From an uncultured Clostridia bacterium (GTDB lineage Bacteria > Bacillota > Clostridia > Christensenellales > Borkfalkiaceae), in NCBI GenBank assembly GCA_944354125.1, contig CALVPT010000011.1:1-64000 (forward strand): DNA of 64,000 nt. Direction: 5' to 3'. Made by a program: the position numbers and the translations under genes. Position 1 is the first letter of the stretch, and each line of letters opens with the position of its first letter. The notes under the pieces are model-generated. The model did no database searches, was not told the origin of the DNA, and worked only from the letters and a program-made list of their open reading frames with translations. Shown piece by piece: positions 35,048 through 46,755 of this stretch.

Positions 35048-35581
35048 TTAATTCACGTGGTCGCCGTAACAGTCCCTGTCCTTTAAGGTATGCCTGCCCC
35101 TTGCAAGCACGGTTACGCCCGTTCTCTGCATTTCGAGTATGCCGAAGGGCTCTATGACTTTGAGATAGGCGTCCAGCTTTTCTGGGTCGCCCGTCAGTTC
35201 GAGTACCATTGTGTCTATCGAAAGGTCTACGACCTTTGCCTTGTAGACGTCGTTTATCATCGTTATCTGCGAACGCACTTCGGCAGTTGCGCCCACCTTG
35301 GCGAGCAGCAATTCTCTGTACACGCAGTCAAGCTCGTTCGCGCAGCCTATCTTCTTTACGTCCTCGAGTTTGTCCATCTGCCTTATCATCTGGTAGAGCA
35401 TATACTCGTCGCCGATGAGTATTATGGTCATTCGCGAGACGTCGGGGTCCTCCGTGGCGCAGACGGTAAGGCTTTCAATGTTGTAGCCCCTGCGCGAAAA
35501 CAGTCCCGAAATTCTTGTCAGAACGCCGCTCTTGTTGGCAACGAGCGCGCCTATCGTATATTTCTTTGTTGCGCTGTCCAC
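35048..35581 (-). CDS. ilvN: Acetolactate synthase small (regulatory) subunit
   Basis: 177 residues. Regulatory subunit with an N-terminal ACT domain (TIGALVANKSGVLTRISGLFSRRGYNIESLTV) and a second C-terminal domain (VRSQITMINDVYKAKVVDLSIDTMVLELTG), giving valine feedback control. The start is GTG 35581, one base after the ilvB stop with GGAGG at 9 bp. A longer ATG start at 35617 would overlap ilvB by 35 bp and is less likely. Long-type IlvN/IlvH of Bacillota have this size. Followed by the palindromic gap. Confidence 0.93.
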   Translation of the reverse strand: MDSATKKYTIGALVANKSGVLTRISGLFSRRGYNIESLTVCATEDPDVSRMTIILIGDEYMLYQMIRQMDKLEDVKKIGCANELDCVYRELLLAKVGATAEVRSQITMINDVYKAKVVDLSIDTMVLELTGDPEKLDAYLKVIEPFGILEMQRTGVTVLARGRHTLKDRDCYGDHVN

Positions 35582-35582
35582 G

Positions 35583-37244
35583 TCAGTTTTCCTCCATTTT
35601 TTTGAGCTGAGTTTCATATGTCGCTCCAGGTTTTATCATGGGCAACACGTTGTCGTCGCAGGAAATCCTGCAGTCGACGAGCACGGGGGAGCAGGTGTCT
35701 TTGGCATAGTCGAACGCCTCCTTGAGCTTTGCCCTTACGTCGTCGTCCTTGTCCAGCAATATGCCCTTTGCGCCGAAGCTCTCGGCAAACTTTATATAGT
35801 CCGTCTTTTTATGCAGCGTAGTCTGCGAAAATCTGCGCTGATAGAATATCTTCTGCCATTGTCTTACCATTCCCAGAACGCCGTTGTTCATAAGCAGTAT
35901 TACAAGGGGTATGCCCTCGGTTACGGCGGTGGAAAGTTCGTTCATGTTCATGTTGAAGCAGCCGTCGCCCGTCACAAGCACGCACAGCTTTCCCGTGCCG
36001 AACGCCGCGCCTATCGCCGCGCCCATGCCGTAGCCCATCGTGCCCAGGCCTCCGCTCGAACAGAAGAGCGCGGGCTTGTTCATGGGATATTGCTGTGCCG
36101 CCCACATCTGGTGCTGACCTACGTCGGTGATGAGGGGGCTGTCGTCGGGTGCAAGCTCTGCCGCCGTCTTTAAAATGTCGTATGCCCTTACGTTGGCTAT
36201 AGCGTCCTTCTTGCCGTCCGCCTCTTTTGCCTGTTTCATCCAGTCGCTCTTCTTTTCGTCGAGTTTGGGCGTAAGGCTCTTAAGGCATTGTTTAACGTCG
36301 GCAAGCACCGTCAGGGTTACGGGCACGTTCTTGTTGAATTCGGCATTGTCTACGTCTACGTGAATGACCGTCTTGCCGTTTGCGAACAGCTCTCTGTTCA
36401 GCGCCACTCTGTCCGAAAAACGCGTGCCCAGCGCTATAAGGCAGTCGCTTGCAATCAGCGCCCTTGCCGCCGCCACGGTGCCGTGCATGCCCAGCATTCC
36501 CAGGTTTCTTGCATCGTTGTCGGCAAGCGCTCCCTTGCCCATAAGGGTGTAGGTGACGGGGGCGTCCAGCTTTTCGGAAAGCGCCTTAAGTTCGTCGAAA
36601 GCGCGGCTCGCCACTACGCCGCCGCCTGCAATAATCAGCGGTTTCTTGCTGTCGTTGATGAGCTTTGCCGCCTGGTCGAGTCTCTTTTCGTCTATGGTTA
36701 TCTGCTTTGCGGGCAGGGGCTTTTCGGGCTCATAGTCGCACTCTGCAATCTGTACGTTTTTAAGGATATCTACAAGGACGGGACCCTTTCTGCCCGAGGA
36801 GGCGATATAGAACGCCCGCCTTATAGTTTCGGCAAGTTCCTTTACGTCCTTGACAATAAAGTTGTGCTTGGTAATGGGCATGGTTATGCCTGCAATGTCT
36901 ACCTCCTGAAAGGAGTCCCTGCCCAGCATATTCAGTCCCACGTTGCCCGTTATGGCTACCATGGGCACGCTGTCCATGTAAGCCGTCGCTATGCCCGTGA
37001 CGAGGTTTGTTGCCCCGGGGCCGCTGGTTGCAAAGCATACGCCCACTTTGCCCGTAACCCTGGCATAGCCGTCCGCTGCGTGAGCCGCGCCCTGTTCGTG
37101 CGCGGTGAGTATGTGGTGAATTTTGCCGTTCCTGTAAAGGGCGTCGTATATGTCCAGCACGGTTCCGCCGGGATATCCGAATATCGTGTCTACGCCCTGT
37201 TCCAAAAGGCCGTTGATTAATATGTCAGCGCCTTTCATTTTCAT
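35583..37244 (-). CDS. ilvB: Acetolactate synthase large (catalytic) subunit
   Basis: 553 residues. A thiamine-diphosphate enzyme making acetolactate/acetohydroxybutyrate, the first common step of branched-chain synthesis. Motifs: VDTIFGYPGGTVLDIYDAL with the catalytic Glu in TAHEQGAAHAADGYARVTGKVGV, the FAD-like region GRKGPVLVDILKNVQ, and TGDGCFNMNMNELSTA...NNGVLGM for ThDP binding. The ATG 37244 (MKMKGADILINGL) follows GGGAG. It heads the minus-strand block and has a good promoter at 37324-37352. ilvC is absent from the block. Confidence 0.96.
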   Translation of the reverse strand: MKMKGADILINGLLEQGVDTIFGYPGGTVLDIYDALYRNGKIHHILTAHEQGAAHAADGYARVTGKVGVCFATSGPGATNLVTGIATAYMDSVPMVAITGNVGLNMLGRDSFQEVDIAGITMPITKHNFIVKDVKELAETIRRAFYIASSGRKGPVLVDILKNVQIAECDYEPEKPLPAKQITIDEKRLDQAAKLINDSKKPLIIAGGGVVASRAFDELKALSEKLDAPVTYTLMGKGALADNDARNLGMLGMHGTVAAARALIASDCLIALGTRFSDRVALNRELFANGKTVIHVDVDNAEFNKNVPVTLTVLADVKQCLKSLTPKLDEKKSDWMKQAKEADGKKDAIANVRAYDILKTAAELAPDDSPLITDVGQHQMWAAQQYPMNKPALFCSSGGLGTMGYGMGAAIGAAFGTGKLCVLVTGDGCFNMNMNELSTAVTEGIPLVILLMNNGVLGMVRQWQKIFYQRRFSQTTLHKKTDYIKFAESFGAKGILLDKDDDVRAKLKEAFDYAKDTCSPVLVDCRISCDDNVLPMIKPGATYETQLKKMEEN

Positions 37245-37323
37245 GGTATTGTCTCCCTCGATGTCATTCGCCCTGTCGGGCGTTTTCAATATTTATAATC
37301 TTATTATAAATTATTATTTATAT

Positions 37324-37352
37324 ATTGTACAACCATATGTGCGTTTTGTCAA
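37324..37352 (-). promoter_or_regulatory. ilvB promoter
   Basis: On the minus strand, TTGACA (37352-37347), 17 bp, TACAAT (37329-37324). The leader is about 75 nt and A+T-rich; no T-box, tRNA-binding or leader-peptide structure is visible. The 328-bp gap 37245-37572 between divergent ilvB and glmU shows several A+T-rich dyads around 37390-37416 but no gene. No convincing promoter was found on the plus strand for glmU. Confidence 0.8.
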
Positions 37353-37572
37353 CAGGCGTAATACATAATAGTGTATAAATGCTGAATATAAATGTATATT
37401 TATGTATATTTGCAGTATAAAAATGTCTTTTGTGCCGACGATTTAAGTTATTGACGGCATTTTCATATGTCAGACGGCGTCGCCTCAGGCGCGCAGACCG
37501 CGTAATTCAGGGACGGCGCACCGAAAGACAGTCAACTTTTTGCGCCCTTGCCGCATATCTTACATTATCGCT

Positions 37573-38241
37573 ATGAAAAAAAGAATGAAGACGGGGGCGA
37601 AACTGCGTTCGCTCAAAAGACAGGGAGTGAAGATTTTCGGGTGCGACGTCGTCGTCGGGGACGAGGCGACAATCGAACGGGGCGCAAGGCTCTATTCGCC
37701 CTGCACGATAGTCGGCAAAAGCCGCATATGCTCGGGTGCCGACATTATGCCTAACACGTATGTGGACTCGTCGTATGTCGGCGCGGATACGCGCGTGTCG
37801 TCCAGCACGCTCATAAACTGCCGTGTGGGCAGGGGCGCGCAGATAGGACCATATGCGCATATCAGGCAGGATGCCATAATAGGCGACGGGTGCAGGATAG
37901 GCGACTTCGTCGAGATAAAAAATTCCGTCCTCGGCGAGGGGTGCAAGGTGGCGCACCTCAGCTATGTCGGCGATGCCAGCGTGGGAAAGCGCGTAAACGT
38001 CGGCTGCGGCGTCGTGTTCGCGAATTTTGACGGAAAAGTCAAGCGCGGCTCGATTGTCGAAGATAATTGTTTCATAGGCTGCAACTGCAATATAATAGCA
38101 CCCTCGCACATCGGCCGCGGAGCATACATCGCGGCGGCGACGACGGTCTGCGGCGAAGTGCCCTCAAAGGCGCTGTGCGTCGGGAGGGTAAGACCCAAAA
38201 TGGTAGAGGACGGCGGCTCGGGGAGGTATATCGACGGGTAA
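37573..38241 (+). CDS. Stand-alone GlmU-like acetyltransferase domain (glucosamine-1-phosphate N-acetyltransferase)
   Basis: 222 residues, almost all left-handed beta-helix. Residues corresponding to the E. coli GlmU active site are present: R98 (YAHIRQDA), K116 (VEIKNSVL), H128 (VAHLSYVGDA) and N151/K155 (FANFDGK). The N-terminal uridylyltransferase domain of normal bifunctional GlmU is missing (no LAAGxGTRM). So it should acetylate glucosamine-1-phosphate, while the UDP-forming step needs another protein. The start ATG 37573 (MKKRMKTG) is internal to a longer frame lacking an RBS. glmM overlaps its 3' end and glmS follows, giving consecutive amino-sugar steps. Confidence 0.85.
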   Translation: MKKRMKTGAKLRSLKRQGVKIFGCDVVVGDEATIERGARLYSPCTIVGKSRICSGADIMPNTYVDSSYVGADTRVSSSTLINCRVGRGAQIGPYAHIRQDAIIGDGCRIGDFVEIKNSVLGEGCKVAHLSYVGDASVGKRVNVGCGVVFANFDGKVKRGSIVEDNCFIGCNCNIIAPSHIGRGAYIAAATTVCGEVPSKALCVGRVRPKMVEDGGSGRYIDG

Positions 38242-39589
38242 ATATTTCGGTACGGACGGGTTCCGCGGCAGAGTAGGCGAGGAAATAGACAGCCGTCAGG
38301 CATTCCTCGTCGGGCGTTTTCTGGGCTGGTACTACCTCAGTCGGGGCGGAAAGTGCAGGGTGGTAATAGGCAAGGATACGCGCCTTTCCTCCTATACCCT
38401 GGAGTATGCCCTTGCGGCAGGCATTACCGCGTCTGGCGGAGATGCCTACATCATGCACGTAACTACCACGCCCTCCGTCTCGTTCGTCACCCGTTGCGAC
38501 GGGTTCGACTGCGGAGTGATGATTTCGGCAAGCCATAATCCCTATTCGGATAACGGCATAAAGCTCGTCAACGGCAGGGGGGAAAAGCTCGAACGCGGCG
38601 TGCTCGGACTTATAGAGCGCTATCTCGACGGCGCGCGCGACTTCTGTTCGGGCGGCGACCTTCCCCTCGCCAGCGGCGAGAGGGTGGGCAGAACGGTCGA
38701 CTACATCGCAGGCAGAAACCGCTATACGGGTCACCTGATAGCGCTGTCCGCAAGCTCTTTCAAGGGCATGCGCATAGGGTTGGACTGCGCCAACGGGGCG
38801 GGCTATAAGATTGCCCCCAGCGTGTTCGAGGCGTTGGGCGCAACGCTCTTTCCCGTCGGCTGTTCGCCGGACGGACTCAACGTCAACGACGGGTGCGGAG
38901 CTACCGACGTCGCCGCTCTCAGGGAGGCGGTCAGGGCAAACGGCCTGGACGTCGGCTTTGCCTTCGACGGGGATGCCGACCGCTGCATATGCGTAGACGA
39001 ACGCGGAGAGATAATCGACGGCGACGGCATACTCTATGCCGCGGCGACTGCGCTGAAATCGCGCGGCGAGCTGCTGGGCAACCGCATAGTCGCAACCGTC
39101 ATGAGCAACGGCGGACTTGTTTCCTGCCTTGCAGAGCGCGGAGTGGAGGTGCTGTCCTGTCCCGTCGGCGACAGCGAGGTATACGCAAAGATGGGCGAGA
39201 GCGGCGCGGTGCTCGGCGGCGAACAGTCGGGACACATAATCTTCGGCAAGCTAGAAAGCACGGGCGACGGAATAGTCACCGCCTTAAGGCTTGCGGAGGA
39301 AATGGTCGAACGCGACATGCGCGCTTCCGAGCTCGTCAGGGGCTTTTCAAAGCTGCCCCAGCGCCTTAAAAACGTCAGGGTCAGGGATAAAAACTCGGCG
39401 CTCGGCGACGAGGGCGTAAAGGCGGCGGTAAGGCGCGCCGAGGGCGTCCTCAAGGGCGGCAGGCTGGTCGTAAGGGCGTCCGGTACCGAAAACGTCATAC
39501 GCATACTTGCCGAAGGCGAGACGGAGAGCGCCTGCGAGGAGGCGACGGAGACGGTAGGTCGGGCGCTTATAAAATTCAACGGGGAGTGA
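38234..39589 (+). CDS. glmM: Phosphoglucosamine mutase (probable ACG start)
   Basis: Converts glucosamine-6-phosphate to glucosamine-1-phosphate. 451 residues. KYFGTDGFRG at the N-terminus, catalytic phosphoserine loop VMISASHNPYSDNG, metal loop FAFDGDADRC and phosphate-binding VRASGTENVIRI are seen. Between the in-frame stop at 38204 and GTG 38360 there is no ATG, GTG or TTG, yet the conserved N-terminus lies in that stretch. ACG at 38234 occupies the codon that in orthologues is Met before GKYFGTDGFRG, and GGGAGG (38221-38226) is 7 bp before it. The start overlaps the glmU end by 8 bp. A base-calling error or frameshift are alternatives. Confidence 0.85.
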   Translation, partial: TGKYFGTDGFRGRVGEEIDSRQAFLVGRFLGWYYLSRGGKCRVVIGKDTRLSSYTLEYALAAGITASGGDAYIMHVTTTPSVSFVTRCDGFDCGVMISASHNPYSDNGIKLVNGRGEKLERGVLGLIERYLDGARDFCSGGDLPLASGERVGRTVDYIAGRNRYTGHLIALSASSFKGMRIGLDCANGAGYKIAPSVFEALGATLFPVGCSPDGLNVNDGCGATDVAALREAVRANGLDVGFAFDGDADRCICVDERGEIIDGDGILYAAATALKSRGELLGNRIVATVMSNGGLVSCLAERGVEVLSCPVGDSEVYAKMGESGAVLGGEQSGHIIFGKLESTGDGIVTALRLAEEMVERDMRASELVRGFSKLPQRLKNVRVRDKNSALGDEGVKAAVRRAEGVLKGGRLVVRASGTENVIRILAEGETESACEEATETVGRALIKFNGE

Positions 39590-39598
39590 CAGGGCGAT

Positions 39599-41371
39599 AT
39601 GTGCGGAATAGTGGGATATGCCGGCCGCGGAAAGTGCGCGGCAAAATGCGTCTACGAAGGACTTCTGCGGCTTGAATACAGGGGGTATGACTCGGCAGGC
39701 ATTTCGGTGCTCGACGGCGGAAAGATTACAACCGTCAAGCGCAGCGGAAGGGTGTGTCAGCTCGAATCGGCGGCAGGCGGCATGAGCGGAGGAATAGCCA
39801 TAGGGCATACGCGCTGGGCGACTCACGGCGCGCCGTCTGACACAAACGCCCATCCGCATAACTACGGGGCGTTTTCGGTTGTGCACAACGGAATAATAGA
39901 AAACTATGCCGAACTTAAGGAGGAACTCGCCGAAGGGGGCAGACTGTGCATCTCCGAGACGGACAGCGAGGTCATAGCCCTGCTCATAGACAGCCTGTAC
40001 TCTGGCGACGCTCTCGCGGCGGTAGCCGCAGCGGCGGCAAGGCTTAAGGGCTCGTTCGCGCTCGCCGTGCTGTGCAGAGATTTCGAGGGGTTCATAGCGG
40101 TAAGGCATAAAAGCCCCGTTGCGATAGGCGAATGCGACGGCGCTTTCTTTGCCGCCAGCGACGTGCCCGCTCTGCCTGCCGAGGCGGAAAACGTGTATTT
40201 TTTAGAGGACGGCGACATCGCCGCAGTGACTTACGACGGCATTGCCTTTTATGACTTCGGCTTAAACGCGCAAAGGCGCGAAAGCTGTCGCATTCCGCGC
40301 GGTCAGTTTACGGCGGATAAGGGCGGATATGTGCACTATATGGCAAAGGAGATAGAAGAGGACGCGCGCACGATAAGGGACACGGCGGAGGCGTTCCTGC
40401 GGAGCGCGGACGCGGATGCGCTGGGCAGTCTTCTGACCTCGTCGGACGAGATAATAATCACGGGTTGCGGCACGGCATATAATTCGGGACTTATAGCGCG
40501 CAGGTACTTCGAGAGTGCGCTCGGCCGCCCCGTGACAGTCGAAATAGCCAGCGAGCTGAGGTATTATCCGCCTCCCGTCGGCAAAAACACGCTCGTCATT
40601 GCAATAAGTCAGAGCGGCGAGACGGCGGACACCGTGGAGGCCGTACACAAGCTGAGGGAGGGCGGCGCGTCTGTAATAGCCGTGACAAACTGCGGCTATT
40701 CGGCGATAACGCGCATAGCGCACGCCGTAGTGCCCGTGTGTGCAGGGGCGGAAATATGCGTGGCTGCCACCAAGAGCTATATGGGTCAGCTCGCCGCGCT
40801 CTATCTCATTTCGCGCTGTACGGGCGACGTACGCGCCGCGGCAAAGGAGCTGACGGACGTAGCCGAAAAGATTCCGTCAGTCATCTCAGACGACGCGAAT
40901 GCCGACTGCTTTTCGGATATGTGCGCGGAGAGCTTTGCCGTCTTTTTCCTTGGCAGGGGCGCCGACTACGATGCGGCGGTGGAGGCGTCTTTAAAGCTCA
41001 AAGAGGTGTCCTATATATTCAGCGATGCCTATCCCTCGGGCGAGCTCAAGCACGGCACGCTGGCGCTCGTCGACGAAAGCACGCTAAGCGTGTTCATAAT
41101 CTGTCAGCCCGAGACGGCAAACAAGTGCCTGAGCGCCGTGCACGAGGTTCTCTGCCGCGGCGGCAGGGCGGCAGTTCTGACCTCCGTCCCCGAAGCAGCG
41201 GAGGAGCTGGGCAAATATCTGCCCGTGTGGAAGCTCCCGAAAGTATCGCCCCGTCTTGCGCCCTTTCTGAGCGCCGCCGCGCTCCAGCGCGTGGCATACC
41301 TTACGGCGGTAAGGCTGGGCAGAAATCCCGACAAACCGCGCAATCTCGCAAAGAGCGTCACCGTCGAATGA
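39599..41371 (+). CDS. glmS: Glutamine-fructose-6-phosphate aminotransferase (isomerising)
   Basis: Makes glucosamine-6-phosphate from fructose-6-phosphate and glutamine. 590 residues. The N-terminal glutaminase begins MCGIVGYAGRGKCA (catalytic Cys1 after Met removal) with LEYRGYDSAGI and HTRWATHGAPSDTNAHPH. Two SIS domains follow (ITGCGTAYNSGLIARRYFE; AISQSGETADTVEA), ending NLAKSVTVE, whose Lys forms the sugar Schiff base. It starts 9 bp after glmM. No room or conserved core for a glmS ribozyme is present upstream; control of this operon is not evident. Confidence 0.95.
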   Translation: MCGIVGYAGRGKCAAKCVYEGLLRLEYRGYDSAGISVLDGGKITTVKRSGRVCQLESAAGGMSGGIAIGHTRWATHGAPSDTNAHPHNYGAFSVVHNGIIENYAELKEELAEGGRLCISETDSEVIALLIDSLYSGDALAAVAAAAARLKGSFALAVLCRDFEGFIAVRHKSPVAIGECDGAFFAASDVPALPAEAENVYFLEDGDIAAVTYDGIAFYDFGLNAQRRESCRIPRGQFTADKGGYVHYMAKEIEEDARTIRDTAEAFLRSADADALGSLLTSSDEIIITGCGTAYNSGLIARRYFESALGRPVTVEIASELRYYPPPVGKNTLVIAISQSGETADTVEAVHKLREGGASVIAVTNCGYSAITRIAHAVVPVCAGAEICVAATKSYMGQLAALYLISRCTGDVRAAAKELTDVAEKIPSVISDDANADCFSDMCAESFAVFFLGRGADYDAAVEASLKLKEVSYIFSDAYPSGELKHGTLALVDESTLSVFIICQPETANKCLSAVHEVLCRGGRAAVLTSVPEAAEELGKYLPVWKLPKVSPRLAPFLSAAALQRVAYLTAVRLGRNPDKPRNLAKSVTVE

Positions 41372-41400
41372 AAAAACTTTTGGCTTTCGGGCGAAAAAAA

Positions 41401-41437
41401 GCTCCTCGGGGGTATATCCTCGGGGAGCATATTTTTT
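41401..41437 (+). terminator. Terminator of the glmU-glmM-glmS operon
   Basis: GCTCCTCGGGG (41401-41411) pairs with CCTCGGGGAGC (41418-41428) including G-U pairs, followed by ATTTTTT. Confidence 0.75.
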
Positions 41438-41537
41438 ATGGCTTAGGTGTTCAGTTGCGCGCGTACATAATTATAATATCGCGGACAAGCGCGTATAACT
41501 TTTAAAGATTTTACGGGGCGAACGTCATTTGCCTGTC

Positions 41538-42338
41538 TCAGTATATCAAGTATTTTTCCTTCATTCTCGCTATGTCGGCGTCCGTCACGCCGAGTTCGGC
41601 CTTGCAGTATTCGGTTACTGACCCGTATTTTTGCTCTATCTCCCTTATGGGCGACAGCAGATATTCGGGCTTGGCCTCCATCATGGCTATGAGTATCTTT
41701 TTGAATCGGCGCTTTAAGGGGACTATGCGCAGACCGAACTTGTTCCAGAAGAACTTGCGCCTTAAAAACTGCTTGGACATGGTGTAATCCTGAATTATCG
41801 TCTTGTCGTCCACCCCCAGAAGGCTTTCGACGAGCATGGCGACAATTCCCGCCCTGTCCTTGCCTGCGCTGCAGTGCCAGAGTATGCAGCCCTCGTTGTC
41901 TATAATCATGCGGAGTATGTCCTTAAGGTGTCTTTTGGGCTCTTCCGAAAAGAGAATGGAGCGGTACATTTCAATCATGTAGTTGTCGGCGTTGCCGAAC
42001 TCCGACTTTATGCGCCTGGACTCTATGGACATGGTTCTGCACATGCTCTTTTCGCGCGTTATTCCCGGGGTTGCCGTGCACAGTATGGGCAGGTGGTAAT
42101 ATTCCGCCTCGTCCCACAGCGTGTCGGGCGTCTCGTCGCACTCGGTGAAAATCCTCAGGTCGACAATGGTTGTAACGCCGTATTCGCGCAGCGCCTTTAC
42201 GGTTTCTTCGGGAAGTTTATAAAGTTTTCCGCTCCTTAAAAGTTTGCCCTTCGCTATTACTCCGCCGTCCTTGGTCGGCATGCCGCCCAAATCGCGCGTA
42301 TTGCGAAGACCCTTTAAGTTCAATCTCTTTATATGCAT
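41538..42338 (-). CDS. Tyrosine-protein phosphatase-like protein (Y_phosphatase3 family)
   Basis: 266 residues. Family opening LNLKGLRNTRDLGGMPTKDG and the dual-specificity CX5R loop HCSAGKDRAG (C156, R162) are present, with the conserved Asp region in VDLRIFTECDE. Enzymes of this group dephosphorylate tyrosine or phosphoinositides; substrate unknown. The only plausible start is ATG 42338, since the conserved NTRDLGG begins at residue 13. The promoter before it puts the transcription start almost on the ATG, so the mRNA may be leaderless. It diverges from grpE, taking the place hrcA often holds. Confidence 0.85.
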   Translation of the reverse strand: MHIKRLNLKGLRNTRDLGGMPTKDGGVIAKGKLLRSGKLYKLPEETVKALREYGVTTIVDLRIFTECDETPDTLWDEAEYYHLPILCTATPGITREKSMCRTMSIESRRIKSEFGNADNYMIEMYRSILFSEEPKRHLKDILRMIIDNEGCILWHCSAGKDRAGIVAMLVESLLGVDDKTIIQDYTMSKQFLRRKFFWNKFGLRIVPLKRRFKKILIAMMEAKPEYLLSPIREIEQKYGSVTEYCKAELGVTDADIARMKEKYLIY

Positions 42339-42344
42339 ATATCT

Positions 42345-42373
42345 ATTCTACCACCAATAGTCAACGCCGTCAA
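42345..42373 (-). promoter_or_regulatory. Promoter of the tyrosine-phosphatase gene
   Basis: On the minus strand, TTGACG (42373-42368), 17 bp, TAGAAT (42350-42345). A start 6-7 nt downstream falls at about 42338, the A of the ATG. Confidence 0.55.
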
Positions 42374-42510
42374 GGGGAGGCCGTCCTTCTTTGTCGGGAT
42401 AAGGTCAAAAAAATTGCCGCAAAAAATCGTGATAAAAATGTTTAACAGGGGTTTTGCGGTTTATATTTATATTGTAGCAAGTTGAAAATGCAGGCATTAA
42501 GGAATAAATT

Positions 42511-44929
<2,419 letters not shown>

Positions 44930-45063
44930 TAACCTATAATAAAATAGCAGTTTGAATTTGCAGCGTACGGTACCCGTGCGCTGCAAACGGGTATAAAACA
45001 GCCCGGCCGCGCCTGACGGATAAGCGATATCGGGCGCGGCTAAGACTACCCTAACGGAGATAA

Positions 45064-46212
<1,149 letters not shown>

Positions 46213-46225
46213 ATTCACATATCAG

Positions 46226-46271
46226 AAAAGTGCGTTCGTTAAGGCATATATGCGTGCGAATGCACTTTTTT
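46226..46271 (+). terminator. Terminator of the grpE-dnaK-dnaJ operon
   Basis: AAAAGTGCGTTCG (46226-46238) pairs with CGAATGCACTTTT (46257-46269), one G-U pair, running into a T tract. Confidence 0.8.
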
Positions 46272-46297
46272 CATGCCCTTTTGTCATTCCTGTGCGG

Positions 46298-46560
46298 TTG
46301 TCTGACTACGGCAATTCAGCCTATGCTGCGCCTTGATGTGCATGCGCCTTAATTGCGTCTAAAATGGTTTGCCGAGCATTAAACCACCGCGCCGGCGAAG
46401 GGGCAAAACAGGCGATGACTGTTACCGCCTGACGGGTAGGAGCTTTTTCACGTGAAAGTAAAGGTCAGGCGCAAAAATGGCGGTGACCCGTACCTTAAAA
46501 AAATCGTACGATAAGCAATATGTGCGCACTTGTGCATACGGGCAGGCTTATGCGTCGCAG
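46298..46560 (+). other. Unassigned gap with possible structured RNA
   Basis: The 543-bp region between convergent dnaJ and hydA has no credible gene. On the plus strand a weak promoter (TTGTCT 46298-46303, 18 bp, TATGCT 46322-46327) precedes a run of possible stems: TGGTTT (46365)/AAACCA (46381), CAGGCG (46409)/CGCCTG (46426), ACGGGT (46432)/ACCCGT (46486). CGCCTGAC (46426-46433) could instead pair with GTCAGGCG (46464-46471), so two alternative folds compete. I recognise no known RNA family (no SRP, 6S, tmRNA, RNase P or riboswitch core). Function is unknown; a minus-strand function is equally open. Confidence 0.35.
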
Positions 46561-46653
46561 GCATATCTCCCCCCTTGTGGGGCTTATGGCGATGCTATGC
46601 TTGGGCGCATATGATATAAATAATCGTCAGAGCGGAGGAATTATGAAAATTCA

Positions 46654-46692
46654 AGGCGGAGCCGAAAGGTGACTTTCGGCTCCGCCTTTTTA
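46654..46692. terminator. Hairpin downstream of hydA
   Basis: AAGGCGGAGCCGAAAG (46653-46668) pairs with CTTTCGGCTCCGCCTT (46673-46688), with T/A-rich flanks on both sides, so it could terminate from either side. A 9-codon frame with GGAGGA and ATG 46643 runs into it; this is probably chance. Confidence 0.75.
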
Positions 46693-46755
46693 AATTAATC
46701 ATTTCAATATGTAGTTCTTTGTGCCGACGGCGCGTACTTTCGCGCGGAACGGCAT

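Noticed and set aside
37245-37572. T-box or glmS ribozyme in the ilvB/glmU gap
   Set aside because: No T-box antiterminator motif is seen; the glmS gene lies 2 kb downstream of the gap with only 9 bp before it.
42374-42510. CIRCE element before grpE
   Set aside because: No TTAGCACTC-N9-GAGTGCTAA-like dyad is present.
46405-46495. Fluoride riboswitch suggested by GGCGATG at 46411
   Set aside because: The downstream conserved parts of that riboswitch are missing and no plus-strand gene follows.
46643-46672. Nine-codon peptide frame with a good RBS
   Set aside because: It enters the terminator stem directly, so the frame is probably accidental.
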